This document shows, in pieces, positions 23,219-33,254 of a stretch of DNA of 64,000 nt. A model generated the notes under the pieces. That model saw nothing but the letters and a program-made list of their open reading frames with translations. It made no database searches and had not been told where the DNA came from. This DNA is from Thiomicrospira sp. XS5. Its GTDB lineage: Bacteria > Pseudomonadota > Gammaproteobacteria > Thiomicrospirales > Thiomicrospiraceae. The position numbers and the translations under genes are program-made. Position 1 is the first letter of the stretch. Each line of letters opens with the position of its first letter. The stretch spans positions 124,001-188,000 of the forward strand of contig NZ_LQBO01000001.1 in assembly GCF_001507555.1 (NCBI RefSeq). Reading direction: 5' to 3'.

Positions 23219-25003
23219 TTAGTACACGCGAGGCTTGGGTTCGAATCCGGTCACGGTCAACGGCGTGACGCACACCGGCTTATAACGCAAACGATGGCCG
23301 TCCAGAAAATACAGGCTGTGCTGCAACCAGTTTTCGTCGTCGCGCTCGGTAAAGTCCACGCGGGAATGCGCGCCGCGACTTTCCGTTCGTTCAATCGCGG
23401 AATGCACGGTCGCATACGCCAGCGTCATCAGGTTTTCCAACTCCAGCGCTTCCATGCGCTCCAGGTTGAACGCCCGGCTGCGGTCATGCAACACCGCTTC
23501 ATCCAAACGCTGTTGAATCGGCTCCAAGGCTTCAATCAACGCCTGCATGGATTCCTGATTGCGGAAAACCCCGCAACCTTCCTGCATGGCGACTTGCAAA
23601 TCGTGTTTGATGGCGGCAATGGATTCCTTACGCTCATGCGCCGGTGCTTCCCATTTGTTCAGCCGCGCTTCCACCGGTGCCAAATCCAATTGGCGGTCAA
23701 AATTTCGGTCGGACTTCTGCAAATTCAGCACCCGCTCGATTTCCTTGGCGGCGGCCCGTCCGAACACGACGATGTCCAATAAAGAATTCCCGCCCAAGCG
23801 GTTCGCACCGTGCACCGACACGCAAGCGCATTCGCCCACCGCATACAGGCCCGGCACACTGACTGCCTGACCGCTGTCGTCCAGCGTCTGCACCTGACCG
23901 TGGAAATTGGTCGGAATGCCGCCCATCATATAATGCGCGGTCGGGTACACCGGAATCGGGTCGTCGCACATATCCAAGCCCAAAAACGTCAAACCGATGT
24001 CGCGAATGCCCGGCAAACGCTTTTTAATCATCTCCGAATCGAGATGAGTCAAATCCAGCAACACATGGTCTTTATTCGGGCCGCAGCCGCGTCCTTCTTT
24101 CACCTCGATGGCAATGGCGCGTGACACCACATCCCGCGACGCCAAATCCTTCACATGCGGCGCATAACGCACCATAAAGGCTTCGCCGTCGGCATTGCGC
24201 AACACGCCGCCTTCACCCCGCGCCGCTTCCGACAACAACATGCCTTTGTTCGCCACGCCGGTCGGGTGGAATTGCCAGAACTCCATGTCCTGCAACGGCA
24301 AGCCTGCACGCAACACCATCGCCAAACCATCGCCGGTGTTGATTTTGGCGTTGGTATTGGTTTTGAATAGCTGGCAAGCGCCGCCTGTGGCCACCATCAC
24401 CGCGTGAGCGCGTAGCAACTGATACTCGCCGTTTTGCAGGTTCATCACCACCATGCCGCCGATCTGGCCAACTTCATCCTTGACCAAATCCACCGCAAAG
24501 AATTCATCGAAAAAGGTCGTGCCCGCCTGAATATTCTGCTGATACAGGGTTTGCAAAATGGCATGTCCGGTACGGTCTGCCGCCGCGCAAGTGCGCGTGG
24601 CCTGACTTTCGCCGAAGTTGCGGCTTTGACCGCCGAAAGGCCGTTGGTAAATTTTGCCTTGCTCGGTGCGGGAAAACGGCACCCCGAAATGTTCCAACTC
24701 GCGCACGATTTCCGTGGCTTCCCGGCACATGAATTCAATGGCATCCTGATCGCCCAGATAATCACTGCCCTTGACGGTATCGTACATATGCCAATGCCAG
24801 TTATCCTCGGTCAAGTTGCCCAAGGCCGCATTAATGCCGCCCTGCGCCGCCACCGTATGCGACCGGGTCGGAAACACTTTCGACACCACCGCCACGCGTA
24901 AATCCGACTTGGCCAATTGCAACGCGGCCCGAAGCCCCGCGCCCCCGGCTCCGACAATCACCGCATCAAAATGAAAGGTATCGACCTGCTGCAATGAAAC
25001 CAT
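23219..25003 (-). CDS. sdhA: Succinate dehydrogenase flavoprotein subunit
   Basis: The 594-residue catalytic subunit oxidises succinate to fumarate in the citric acid cycle. The dinucleotide-binding GAGGAGLRAA motif is followed by RSHTVAAQGG, whose His49 is the covalent FAD attachment site (E. coli His45). Further features are the substrate-site HPTG and the RGEGG motif. I chose the ATG at 25003 with GAGAGG before it; the frame is open to 25045 but overlaps sdhD. It sits third in sdhCDABE. Confidence 0.97.
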   Translation of the reverse strand: MVSLQQVDTFHFDAVIVGAGGAGLRAALQLAKSDLRVAVVSKVFPTRSHTVAAQGGINAALGNLTEDNWHWHMYDTVKGSDYLGDQDAIEFMCREATEIVRELEHFGVPFSRTEQGKIYQRPFGGQSRNFGESQATRTCAAADRTGHAILQTLYQQNIQAGTTFFDEFFAVDLVKDEVGQIGGMVVMNLQNGEYQLLRAHAVMVATGGACQLFKTNTNAKINTGDGLAMVLRAGLPLQDMEFWQFHPTGVANKGMLLSEAARGEGGVLRNADGEAFMVRYAPHVKDLASRDVVSRAIAIEVKEGRGCGPNKDHVLLDLTHLDSEMIKKRLPGIRDIGLTFLGLDMCDDPIPVYPTAHYMMGGIPTNFHGQVQTLDDSGQAVSVPGLYAVGECACVSVHGANRLGGNSLLDIVVFGRAAAKEIERVLNLQKSDRNFDRQLDLAPVEARLNKWEAPAHERKESIAAIKHDLQVAMQEGCGVFRNQESMQALIEALEPIQQRLDEAVLHDRSRAFNLERMEALELENLMTLAYATVHSAIERTESRGAHSRVDFTERDDENWLQHSLYFLDGHRLRYKPVCVTPLTVTGFEPKPRVY

Positions 25004-25034
25004 TTCGCCTCTCTTCTCTTTATTCTTTAAAATC

Positions 25035-25370
25035 TCAGCTCGCAACCAACTGCATGGCTAAAAACACGCCATCGGCCAACACCAACAACCACACCAAGGC
25101 CCAAAGCCACAAACCGGCTTGCAAGGCTCTGCGCGGCAGATAATCCAGCAACACATCCCGCAACCCGACCCAGGCGTGTACCATTAACAGCCCGAAGGCC
25201 AGCAGAGACGGCCACAAAAACAGCCAATGCGACATCGCCGCTTGCACCTGCGCGACCGATTCCGTCGGCGCTTGCCACCAATACAACGCCGCCAAAGGGA
25301 AATACACCATCAAATACCAGGCGCTGAACCGTTGCCAAACATGCGCTCTCAAGCCGGATAACACATTCAT
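25035..25370 (-). CDS. sdhD: Succinate dehydrogenase membrane anchor subunit D
   Basis: The 111-residue subunit has three transmembrane helices and anchors SdhAB while forming part of the quinone and haem site. LLMVHAWVGLRDVLLDYLP contains the conserved His haem ligand and the Arg/Asp-Tyr of the quinone pocket. The ATG at 25370 overlaps the sdhC stop by 4 nt (ATGA), and a longer reading frame upstream is not used. Confidence 0.9.
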   Translation of the reverse strand: MNVLSGLRAHVWQRFSAWYLMVYFPLAALYWWQAPTESVAQVQAAMSHWLFLWPSLLAFGLLMVHAWVGLRDVLLDYLPRRALQAGLWLWALVWLLVLADGVFLAMQLVAS

Positions 25371-25762
25371 AACCAGACTCCCGCAAAAATCACCACCGCC
25401 CCAACGGCAAACAGCGCCAATAACAGCCGGCCGGATTGCCGCCCTTTTTGCGGCTGGCTTTGCCATTGAAAGGCATTATGTTCCATCATCAAATGCCGTA
25501 CCCCGGCCAACCAGTGGAACCACAAACTCACGGCGGCAAAAAACCAAATCAATTGCCCCAGCGGATGCGTCAGGGCTTGCAAGGTGTCCGCTCTTTGTTC
25601 GGGAAACAAAACCCACAGATTCAACCAGGCCAGGCCGGTCAACAGGAACAACAACAGTCCCACTCCGGTGATGCGGTGCAAAATAGAAAGAATGGCGTTT
25701 AACGGAAAGCGAAAGGCGAACAGCTTGAGGTAAACGGGGCGTTTGCCGGGATGGCGATACAT
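25367..25762 (-). CDS. sdhC: Succinate dehydrogenase cytochrome b556 subunit
   Basis: The 131-residue membrane subunit has RPVYLKLFAFRFPLNAILSILHRITGV in its N-terminus (written RPVYLKLFAFRFP then LNAILSILHRITGV), with the Ser/His/Arg pattern of the quinone site. LWFHWLAGVRHLMMEH carries the haem-ligand His. It is the first gene of sdhCDABE, with a probable promoter about 100 nt upstream. Confidence 0.93.
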   Translation of the reverse strand: MYRHPGKRPVYLKLFAFRFPLNAILSILHRITGVGLLLFLLTGLAWLNLWVLFPEQRADTLQALTHPLGQLIWFFAAVSLWFHWLAGVRHLMMEHNAFQWQSQPQKGRQSGRLLLALFAVGAVVIFAGVWL

Positions 25763-25857
25763 AAAGGAACTCCTACCTTTTTACGGCCGCTTCGTAGCGC
25801 CGTCGCGTTCATCCCCCGCGAATGACCGGAGGCATGACTGTCCATGAGATAATTCCA

Positions 25858-25886
25858 AGTATACTCCATACCCAAAATAAGGTTAA
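25858..25886 (-). promoter_or_regulatory. Probable sigma-70 promoter of the sdh operon
   Basis: On the minus strand, TTAACC (25881-25886) and TATACT (25858-25863) are 17 nt apart. The CCAGGCCTGG copy lies 21 nt upstream of the -35, so that element may affect sdh expression. Confidence 0.55.
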
Positions 25887-25904
25887 CCCCACGATTTATA
25901 AAAT

Positions 25905-25920
25905 TCACCAGGCCTGGTGA
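25905..25920. repeat. CCAGGCCTGG copy extended to a 16-bp perfect palindrome
   Basis: TCACCAGGCCTGGTGA lies between divergent sdhC and the AT-rich gene. It cannot be a terminator of either gene. Confidence 0.95.
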
Positions 25921-26026
25921 TATTGTGTTTTTTACGTATTTCAAATAGAAAAGGAAAAATGGATAGGGTAAGATTGAAATCATCGTGCACTTATAAAAAA
26001 ACAAAATAAGGAAATATAAATTTGAA

Positions 26027-26038
26027 CTGACGGTTATC
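26027..26038 (+). repeat. 12-bp direct repeat, left copy, flanking the AT-rich pair
   Basis: CTGACGGTTATC here recurs exactly at 27576-27587, on the other side of the two AT-rich genes. It may be a target-site or attachment-site duplication. Confidence 0.6.
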
Positions 26039-26064
26039 TGAACCGTTAATCAAAAGGATAATTA

Positions 26065-26718
26065 GTGAATAATATTGATATAGGATACGTTATAACGTTT
26101 GTTCTCCTTGCCTATGTGACCTTATTGATAATCGGCTGGAAATATATTCAAGTAAAAAAAGCCGCGACGGAAAAGAAAAAAAATGAATTCATGAGCGCTT
26201 TAATAAAATCTTTAGAGTCATCAGCAATACACTCTCTTAAAGACGTACAGGATTTATATTTAGCTCATTTTGGACTTGAAGATATTTTGTTTGTCGAGCA
26301 TGACAAAATCGGACTTTTTCTCAGAAAAATTAAGCTGCACTTTTCAACCCACCCAACGTCAGGACACCTTACTCGTAAAGATTTACTCGAACATGTCAAT
26401 AGTTTGTTATTGGAATCCGAAAGTGAAGTAAAAAAAGAAAAAGAAAAAGCACCATTCATGGGGGTTCCTACACCTGAAAGAAACTACCTAGAAGATATTT
26501 TAGAAATCACCAAACCAGAAGACAAAGCCCTATATAAACAACGATTAGATGATCTCGCCGCATCAATTAAAGTGAGACAAGAAACTACTGAAACGCTAAC
26601 AAAAGAGCAGTCCGACTCACTTAATTGGACAAAAAGAGGCTTATACGCAACTATTATATTCTCAGCTATATCAATAGGGCTTACTGTTTGGCTTTCAGGC
26701 ACATTCAATATACATTAG
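26065..26718 (+). CDS. Unknown membrane protein of the AT-rich insert, gene 1
   Basis: The 217-residue protein starts with GTG (AAGGAT is 6 nt upstream). It has one transmembrane segment near residues 8-25 and another near 196-214, with a charged, helical cytoplasmic part in between (ATEKKKNEFMSALIKSLES, SEVKKEKEKAP). I do not recognise a domain. Base composition is much more AT-rich than the genes on both sides. It is followed after 51 nt by a second gene of the same character, so the two probably form one acquired unit. A defence or toxin-type role is possible but nothing in the sequence shows it. Confidence 0.65.
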   Translation: MNNIDIGYVITFVLLAYVTLLIIGWKYIQVKKAATEKKKNEFMSALIKSLESSAIHSLKDVQDLYLAHFGLEDILFVEHDKIGLFLRKIKLHFSTHPTSGHLTRKDLLEHVNSLLLESESEVKKEKEKAPFMGVPTPERNYLEDILEITKPEDKALYKQRLDDLAASIKVRQETTETLTKEQSDSLNWTKRGLYATIIFSAISIGLTVWLSGTFNIH

Positions 26719-26769
26719 AAGCATATTCGACGGCCTACGGAGATAACCCAAAAGCCTAGGAAACCATCA

Positions 26770-27522
26770 ATGATTGATTTTACGAGTATTTACAACAATA
26801 TTTTAATAGCTGTACTGTCTCCTGCTTTATTCGCTATTGGCTACTTATATCGTTCAAGGAAAGAGAACCTAAAAAATAGGAAAATAGCGCTCTATATACT
26901 TCTTGAAATTTGGCATAGAATTTCGATTTTTTACAAAAAAAATTTCGATGATGTATTCGATCAAATAGTTAGTGAAATAAAAGAACAATTTCCCAGAGAA
27001 GATATATCGGAAAATGAAATTCGCGAATCTAAAAACTATTTCACACCGATACTAATGGAAAAAGTTAGAGAAATGGCTCTTTCCGATTTAGATAATTTTC
27101 AAGAAAAGTATCAAGAAGCTGTTTCTCTTATTTCTTCTGATGATCCGATTTTTGCATATAAAATAGGCTCTGCAAGTGAGACAAAGAAGTTTTTGAAGTT
27201 TCTTGATTCTTATTTAGAAAAATCATTTTCACCAATAGAAGAAAATGATATTGGCAATAAATTATCTCAATCACTTAAAACCAACATGACAAGACATGCT
27301 GAGCTAAGAGCTATAAAAGATCTTGAAACTGACATTAAAAAACTTTCTTTTAAAGTAAGTCTCTCCACTTATTTATCTTCCATTTATACAATTAGAACGC
27401 GCAGAAAAAAATTAGCAAAACTTAAAAACAGTGAGGTTAAGAATTTAGTTAAAAATATCCTAACTCCAGCAGTAACAGATTTTAATAAGTCAATTTCTCC
27501 CTCCGCTAACACACAAAACTGA
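26770..27522 (+). CDS. Unknown membrane-anchored protein of the AT-rich insert, gene 2
   Basis: The 250-residue protein has one N-terminal transmembrane segment (ILIAVLSPALFAIGYLY). A long, Lys/Glu-rich, mostly helical cytoplasmic domain follows, likely with coiled coils. No catalytic motif is visible. It shares the AT-rich composition and the direction of the gene before it, and the 12-bp direct repeat CTGACGGTTATC ends the unit 54 nt downstream. Partnership with gene 1 in a membrane complex is my inference. Confidence 0.65.
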   Translation: MIDFTSIYNNILIAVLSPALFAIGYLYRSRKENLKNRKIALYILLEIWHRISIFYKKNFDDVFDQIVSEIKEQFPREDISENEIRESKNYFTPILMEKVREMALSDLDNFQEKYQEAVSLISSDDPIFAYKIGSASETKKFLKFLDSYLEKSFSPIEENDIGNKLSQSLKTNMTRHAELRAIKDLETDIKKLSFKVSLSTYLSSIYTIRTRRKKLAKLKNSEVKNLVKNILTPAVTDFNKSISPSANTQN

Positions 27523-27575
27523 TTGCAGCCGAGATAGATACCTGATCAGCTTGCGTTTTGCAAGAATAGCTTGTC

Positions 27576-27587
27576 CTGACGGTTATC
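27576..27587 (+). repeat. 12-bp direct repeat, right copy
   Basis: Exact match to 26027-26038; the distance between copies is 1549 bp. Confidence 0.6.
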
Positions 27588-27724
27588 ATCCATAAGACCT
27601 AACCCCACCCAAAACTTAATCAAAACCACGTATAAAAATAATTTTCAGGGCATTAAAATTTCCATACTCCATCGCCTATTGAAGGCATGTTATGATGCAG
27701 ACTCACTACACTACGGAGGCCCCC

Positions 27725-29389
27725 ATGAAAGCATCGGATCTGTTTGTCAAAGCGCTGGAAGCCGAAGGCGTGGAATACGTTTTCGGCATTCCAGGTGAAG
27801 AGAACCTGGATTTACTCAATTCCCTCAAAGATTCCCAAATCCAAGTTATCGTCACCCGCCACGAACAGGCCGCCGGCTTCATGGCCGCCACCTATGGCCG
27901 CCTTACTGGGATGGCCGGGGTTTGCATGTCCACCCTCGGACCGGGCGCCACCAACCTGGTCACCGCCGCGGCTTACGCCCAACTCGGCGCCATGCCGATG
28001 GTGATGATCACCGGGCAAAAACCCGTCAAAACCAACCGACAGGGTCAGTTCCAGATTGTCGATGTGGTGGATATGATGCGCCCCATCACCAAATACACCT
28101 GCCAGATTCACAGCGGCCATAACATTCCGGCACGCATCCGCGAAGCCTTCCGTTCCGCCAAGACCGAACGCCCCGGAGCCTCGCATTTGGAATTACCGGA
28201 AGACATCGCCCGCGAAGAATCGGATTCGCCGGTGATTCAACAAGGCATGCACCGCCGCCCGCTGGCGGAAGACAAAGCCGTGCGAAATGCGGTGGAAATG
28301 ATTCAACGCGCCAAGCGTCCGTTGATTATGATTGGCGCCGGCGCCAACCGCAAAACCGCCGGGAAGATGCTGCGCCAATTCATCGACAAGACCGGCATTC
28401 CGTTTTTCACCACTCAAATGGGGAAAGGCGTGGTGGACGAACGCCATCATTTGTATCTGGGCTGTGCCGCCCTGTCCGATAACGATTTCGTGCATTGCGC
28501 CATCCGCAATACCGATTTGATTATCAATGTCGGTCACGATGTGGTGGAAAAGCCGCCGTTCTTTATGGAACAGGACGGCTTCAAGGTGATTCACATTAAC
28601 TTCACCAATGCGTCCGTCGACCCGGTGTATTTCCCGCAAGCCGATGTGGTGGGCGATATCGCCAACAGCATTTATCAAATCAAAGAACGCATCGAACGCC
28701 AGGACACCTGGAATTTCGACTGTTTTATGGAAGCCAAGCGCCAAATCGACAAAAACCTGTTGGAAGGCACCAACGACGGACGCTTCCCGATGTATCCACA
28801 GCGCGTGGTGGCGGACATCCGAAAAGTCATGCCCGACGACGGTATGATTACGCTGGACAACGGCATCTATAAAATCTGGTTTGCGCGTAACTACCTGGCC
28901 TATCAGCACAACACCATTTTGCTGGACAACGCGCTCGCCACCATGGGCGCCGGTTTACCGTCGGCCATCGCGGCCAAGTTGGTGTATCCGGAACGCCGGG
29001 TCATGGCCATCTGCGGCGACGGTGGTTTTATGATGAATTCACAGGAAATGGATACTGCCGTGCGCCTCAAGCTGGATTTAGTCGTCGTCGTGCTTAACGA
29101 CAACGCTTTCGGCATGATTAAGTGGAAACAGGCCAATATGGGCTTCGAAGATTACGGACTGGACTTGAACAATGCCGATTTCGTAATGTACGCACAAAGT
29201 TATGGCGCCAAGGGGCACCGCATCCACAAAGCCGACGACTTGATTCCGACCTTGGAAGGCTGTTTTGAAGATGGCGGCGTGCATCTAGTCGAAATTCCAA
29301 TGGATTACAGCGAAAACAACCAAATCTTGAATCATGACATTAAAGAGCTCAGCCAAGCGGTTTCGGAACAGATAAAAACCCTACTTTAA
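27725..29389 (+). CDS. Acetolactate synthase-like ThDP enzyme
   Basis: The 554-residue enzyme has the three-domain fold of thiamin-diphosphate enzymes. FGIPGEENLDLL carries the catalytic Glu of the Pyr domain, and CGDGGFMMNSQEMDTAVRL with VVVLNDNAFGMIKWKQ is the ThDP/Mg motif of the PP domain. RQGQFQIVDVVDMMRPITKY is typical of acetolactate synthases of the catabolic (AlsS) group. It would join two pyruvates to 2-acetolactate. There is no regulatory small subunit (ilvN/ilvH) or alsD beside it, so its role (branched-chain amino acids or acetoin) is open. The start at 27725 has CGGAGG 5 nt upstream; the frame is open to 27692. Confidence 0.88.
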   Translation: MKASDLFVKALEAEGVEYVFGIPGEENLDLLNSLKDSQIQVIVTRHEQAAGFMAATYGRLTGMAGVCMSTLGPGATNLVTAAAYAQLGAMPMVMITGQKPVKTNRQGQFQIVDVVDMMRPITKYTCQIHSGHNIPARIREAFRSAKTERPGASHLELPEDIAREESDSPVIQQGMHRRPLAEDKAVRNAVEMIQRAKRPLIMIGAGANRKTAGKMLRQFIDKTGIPFFTTQMGKGVVDERHHLYLGCAALSDNDFVHCAIRNTDLIINVGHDVVEKPPFFMEQDGFKVIHINFTNASVDPVYFPQADVVGDIANSIYQIKERIERQDTWNFDCFMEAKRQIDKNLLEGTNDGRFPMYPQRVVADIRKVMPDDGMITLDNGIYKIWFARNYLAYQHNTILLDNALATMGAGLPSAIAAKLVYPERRVMAICGDGGFMMNSQEMDTAVRLKLDLVVVVLNDNAFGMIKWKQANMGFEDYGLDLNNADFVMYAQSYGAKGHRIHKADDLIPTLEGCFEDGGVHLVEIPMDYSENNQILNHDIKELSQAVSEQIKTLL

Positions 29390-29581
29390 AAATGTTTCTC
29401 AAATAAAAACCTTTCTCAACCACTTGGTTTATCGCTGGGCTTATGATAAGGTGCGTTCGCAGAGTAAATTTTCTTTAATTAAAGTTTAACCACAGTAAAC
29501 TTAAGGTTAAAATAAAATTAAAATACTCAGCGCACGCAGTACATAACAAGAAACATCGGACGTTTCCGGGGGAGCCATATC

Positions 29582-32218
29582 ATGTTTGATTTCAGCCGTT
29601 CACTCAAGGCCAAAGTCATTGGAATTTCGACGCTGGTCGGTATCATCATTGCGTTTTTAGTCGGCCTGACCATGTATCTGACAACGGTCAAGCCGGTGCC
29701 TGCACAGGTCGAAAAACGCATCTTCAAAGAAATGACCGCCTACATTGATGCGCAGGTCGATTTGAAAGTCAAAGGCGGCATTATCGGTGCCACCATGATT
29801 ACCCTGCAAAACAGCATCATCCAATCCCTCGCGGTGGAAGATCGCGATGCGCTGAAACCCTTTTTCGCCAACATCAAAGCCGGATTTGCCCGCAAGACCG
29901 GCTTCAAGAATATCGCCACCCAGCTGATTACCTACGATGGCCGCTCGCTCATCCGCTCCTGGGATTTGGAAAATTACGGTCAGAACGTCTCCAATAACCC
30001 GCTGATTCAGAAAGTCATGAAAGAGAAAAAAGCCTATGGTGCGCTGGGTGTCGGCGCGCGCGGCATTGGTGTTATTGCGGTATCACCGATTTTTGAAGAT
30101 GACTCGGTTCTGGGTTACACCACTCTGGTACAAGGCATGGCTTCCGTCGCTAAAGATTTCCGCGCCAATGAAGGCGGCGAATGGGTCTTGCTGGTTGATA
30201 AACGTTACATCGACCAGAAATACGGCAACATGCCAATCATCGAAAAGAACGAAACCATCACCGACAATTATCTGCTCGCCAGCAACCGCTGGTTTGATGC
30301 GGATGCGGTGTCGCTGGTCAAGGCCAGTTATCAACCGACGGATGGCATGGCTCGCCACTTATACACCACCCAAGGCAAAGTCGTCATCGACATTCCGGCC
30401 ATCGACGAGTCGGGCGACGTCATGGGGCGTCACCTGTTCATTCTGCCGGAAACCGAATACACCGGACCAATCAACACCGCGATGAACAACGCTTGGATGT
30501 CGTTGGCCGGTGTCATTCTGGGCGTGCTCGTGTTGACGATTGCCCTGATCATTACCGTTACACGCATGGTCATCAACCCGCTGAAACGCGTGCAAAAAGT
30601 CACCGGGCAAATCATTGAAAGCGGCGACTTCGCGTTACGCGCGCCGGTCAACAGCCAGGATGAAGTCGGTCGTACCGGCGACGCCATCAACCAGCTTCTG
30701 GAACAGGTCTCGCAAGCCTTGACCCAAGCCAACCAAACCGTCGGCGCCATCGCCAAAGGCGATTTCTCCAAACGTCTCAACGGCGATTACAAAGGCGATC
30801 TGGAAACCTTGCAAACCGGCATCAACGAAAGCGTCGACATCATCGACCAGGTGATGAACGAACTGTCCGGCGTGATGCAAGCCATGCGCGACGGGCGTTT
30901 TGATGTCTCACTCTCTAACCAGGGCGAAGGTGAATACCGCAAAATGATGGACAATGCCCAACAGGCGATGTCCGAAACCAACAGCATCATCACCGAGATC
31001 AATGCGGTGATGGAGCACATGCGCCAAGGCGAGTTCCAGCACCGTGTGCAAGTGAGCGCCAGCGGCGACCTGGACAGCCTGAAACAACGCATCAACGAAT
31101 CCTTGTCCACATTGGACGAGGCCGTTTCCGACATCACCCGCGTGGTGGTCGCACAAAGCGAAGGTGACTTGACGCAAACCATTGATGCCGAATACCAAGG
31201 CGATTTGATGCGTTTGAAAAACGCCGTCAACCAATCCTTGCAGAAGTTGTCGGACATCGTTTCCCAATCCATTATCACCTCGCAAGTCGTCAACACCGCT
31301 TCGGAAGAAGTGGCGAAAGGCGCATTGGATTTGAGTTCCCGCGTACAGGAGCAAGCTGCCGCCATCGAGCAAACTTCGGCCACCATGGACGAAATGAACT
31401 CGGCGGTTCAGAACAACACCGACAACTCGCAACAAGCCGCGTCGGTGGCGCAAAAAGTGCAGACCGAATCCGAGCAGGCGTCCAAAGTGATGCAACAAAC
31501 CATCACCGCCATGAACACCATTCAGGAGTCGAGTCACAAGATTTCCGAGATTGTCACCCTGATTGACAGCATCGCCTTCCAGACTAACCTGCTCGCGTTG
31601 AACGCCGCAGTGGAAGCGGCCCGAGCCGGTGATCACGGGCGCGGTTTCGCCGTTGTGGCCGGTGAAGTGCGTGCGCTGGCCCAGAAATCGGCCGACGCCG
31701 CCAAGGAAATCAACAGTCTGATTACCGAAAGCGTACAACGCATTGACGAAGGCACGCATTTGGCTGGCGAATCCGGTGAAGTCATCGGCAACATCACCCA
31801 GATGATCAATGAAATGTCGTTGATGATTAACCAGATTGCGCAAGCCTCGACCGAGCAAGCGCAAGGTGTGGAACAAGTGCATAAAGCCATCGGTGAAATC
31901 GACGCCACCACGCAACAAAACGCCGCCTTGGTGGAAGAAACGTCCGCCGCAGCCGAAAGCATGAGCGAACAGGCCACCGATTTGAGTCACAATATGGCCT
32001 TCTTCAAAACCAATACGGCCGGTCAGCCGAAGGTGAATAAACCCGCCGCGCTATCGGCTCCGAAGCCGACACTGGAAGCGCCAAAGTCTGCGGCCCCCAA
32101 AACGGAGGCACCGGCCAAACCGGCTCAGGCGGAAAAACCGGCCGACAAGCCAACGGAAACGGCGAAATCGATTACGCCGCCCCCACCGCCAAGCGCCGAT
32201 GAATGGGAAGACTTCTAA
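29582..32218 (+). CDS. Methyl-accepting chemotaxis protein with periplasmic Cache-type domain and repeated HAMP-like region
   Basis: The 878-residue receptor has transmembrane segments near 10-34 and 304-328 enclosing a large periplasmic sensor of probable double-Cache type. A HAMP domain follows. Then come at least two further HAMP-like repeats ([44 protein letters not shown]). The methyl-accepting domain has the highly conserved hairpin tip near 656-700 ([20 protein letters not shown]). The C-terminus is a Pro/Ala/Lys-rich linker ending in EWEDF, which fits the CheR/CheB-tethering pentapeptide. Its ligand is unknown and no che genes are near. Confidence 0.93.
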   Translation: MFDFSRSLKAKVIGISTLVGIIIAFLVGLTMYLTTVKPVPAQVEKRIFKEMTAYIDAQVDLKVKGGIIGATMITLQNSIIQSLAVEDRDALKPFFANIKAGFARKTGFKNIATQLITYDGRSLIRSWDLENYGQNVSNNPLIQKVMKEKKAYGALGVGARGIGVIAVSPIFEDDSVLGYTTLVQGMASVAKDFRANEGGEWVLLVDKRYIDQKYGNMPIIEKNETITDNYLLASNRWFDADAVSLVKASYQPTDGMARHLYTTQGKVVIDIPAIDESGDVMGRHLFILPETEYTGPINTAMNNAWMSLAGVILGVLVLTIALIITVTRMVINPLKRVQKVTGQIIESGDFALRAPVNSQDEVGRTGDAINQLLEQVSQALTQANQTVGAIAKGDFSKRLNGDYKGDLETLQTGINESVDIIDQVMNELSGVMQAMRDGRFDVSLSNQGEGEYRKMMDNAQQAMSETNSIITEINAVMEHMRQGEFQHRVQVSASGDLDSLKQRINESLSTLDEAVSDITRVVVAQSEGDLTQTIDAEYQGDLMRLKNAVNQSLQKLSDIVSQSIITSQVVNTASEEVAKGALDLSSRVQEQAAAIEQTSATMDEMNSAVQNNTDNSQQAASVAQKVQTESEQASKVMQQTITAMNTIQESSHKISEIVTLIDSIAFQTNLLALNAAVEAARAGDHGRGFAVVAGEVRALAQKSADAAKEINSLITESVQRIDEGTHLAGESGEVIGNITQMINEMSLMINQIAQASTEQAQGVEQVHKAIGEIDATTQQNAALVEETSAAAESMSEQATDLSHNMAFFKTNTAGQPKVNKPAALSAPKPTLEAPKSAAPKTEAPAKPAQAEKPADKPTETAKSITPPPPPSADEWEDF

Positions 32219-32242
32219 ACGCTTCCGCTTTCCGTTCCAACC

Positions 32243-32271
32243 AAAAACGCCCGGTTCACCCGGGCGTTTTT
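32243..32271. terminator. Bidirectional intrinsic terminator
   Basis: AAAAACGCCCGG and CCGGGCGTTTTT form a 12-bp stem with a 5-nt loop between the convergent chemoreceptor and AraC-type genes. Confidence 0.9.
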
Positions 32272-32291
32272 GTTTCCAAAGTGAACAATGC

Positions 32292-33158
32292 TTACTGTAA
32301 CGGTAAATAAATATCCGTCACCAGTTCATGCTCGTCCACTTCCGGAAACAGGTTCCGATAACGGACAAAACACGGAAAATCCCGCAAGCTTTCACCACTC
32401 TCCGGCAACCAATCGCGATATAGAAAATACACGCTGGTGTCCATAGCATCGTGCGAGCCGTAATGCACCAGATGCGCACAACGCCCCGGTGGAAGTTCTT
32501 TATTCATCACGCCCTGAGGGTTGTCCGGAATCGCCGCTTTGACCGAGCCGCAGATATCGAACCGGAAATCCTCCGGTGCCACCGCGGCCGGGTCATCATA
32601 TAAAATGCCGAAGCTGTCGCTGGTGTCCACCGGCGAATGGCTTGTCTGTTTGCGCCATTCGATAAAGCTCGCAATCGACTCATTCAATTGCTCATGCGAC
32701 GCGCGGTGCTCTTTCACCGCAATCAATGTTTTGGGGAAATCGATGATTTCCACGGTTTTCGTTTGCATCGTTTGGTTTCCTTTTCTTGACGTTTCTGGAT
32801 ATTGTTGATGCCAAGAAACCCAATTCGGCTGCTTTCGAAACTGCGACGGCGTCTGCCCGAACGTTTTCTTAAACGCCCGTGAAAAGGCTTCCGAACTTTC
32901 AAATCCGGCCTGTAACGCCACATCCAACACGCGAAACTGTGGATAAAACGCCAACTGATACGACGCCCGTTTCATGCGCATTAACTGGATAAACCGGAAA
33001 ACATTAATGCCCATGGCCTGCGAAAACTGCCGATGGAAATGGAATTTTGAAAAGTGCGCCACGTCGCATAACACCGCTAAGGATAAATCGTCATCGAGAT
33101 GCTGCTCGATGTAATCACAAACTCGGTTCATACGCTGAAAATAAGATGCACGGCTCAC
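32292..33158 (-). CDS. AraC-family regulator with GyrI-like effector domain
   Basis: The 288-residue protein has the AraC DNA-binding module at its N-terminus (about 8-108), with LAVLCDVAHFSKFHFHRQFS and the second helix pair VLDVALQAGFESSEAFSRAFKKTFGQTPSQFR. The C-terminal half (about 130-288) is a GyrI/Rob-type effector-binding domain (TLIAVKEHRASHEQLNESIASFIEW, FDICGSV, LPPGRCAHLVHYGSHDA). This order is that of many small-molecule-sensing regulators. The start is GTG at 33158 with GAGGG upstream. No divergent target gene is adjacent, so its regulon is unknown. Confidence 0.9.
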   Translation of the reverse strand: MSRASYFQRMNRVCDYIEQHLDDDLSLAVLCDVAHFSKFHFHRQFSQAMGINVFRFIQLMRMKRASYQLAFYPQFRVLDVALQAGFESSEAFSRAFKKTFGQTPSQFRKQPNWVSWHQQYPETSRKGNQTMQTKTVEIIDFPKTLIAVKEHRASHEQLNESIASFIEWRKQTSHSPVDTSDSFGILYDDPAAVAPEDFRFDICGSVKAAIPDNPQGVMNKELPPGRCAHLVHYGSHDAMDTSVYFLYRDWLPESGESLRDFPCFVRYRNLFPEVDEHELVTDIYLPLQ

Positions 33159-33244
33159 TTAACAATTCCCTCTTCTTGACGGCCTCTATTATGTCCGTGC
33201 CTCGACCCGACATCCTGACCGAAATTGCGCAATTCGAAAAAGGC

Positions 33245-33254
33245 CCAGGCCTGG
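33245..33254. repeat. CCAGGCCTGG copy between tandem genes
   Basis: It lies at the end of mtfA, just upstream of the AraC-type gene; flanks are AAAAGGC and TCAAAAACC. Confidence 0.95.

Noticed and set aside
25621..25640. CCAGGCCAGGCCGG inside sdhC
   Set aside because: A near match to the iterated palindrome but not symmetrical; not counted.
30908..31990. 360-residue open frame on the minus strand under the chemoreceptor gene
   Set aside because: Antisense shadow of a highly conserved coding region; its translation is low-complexity and His/Phe/Gly-rich.
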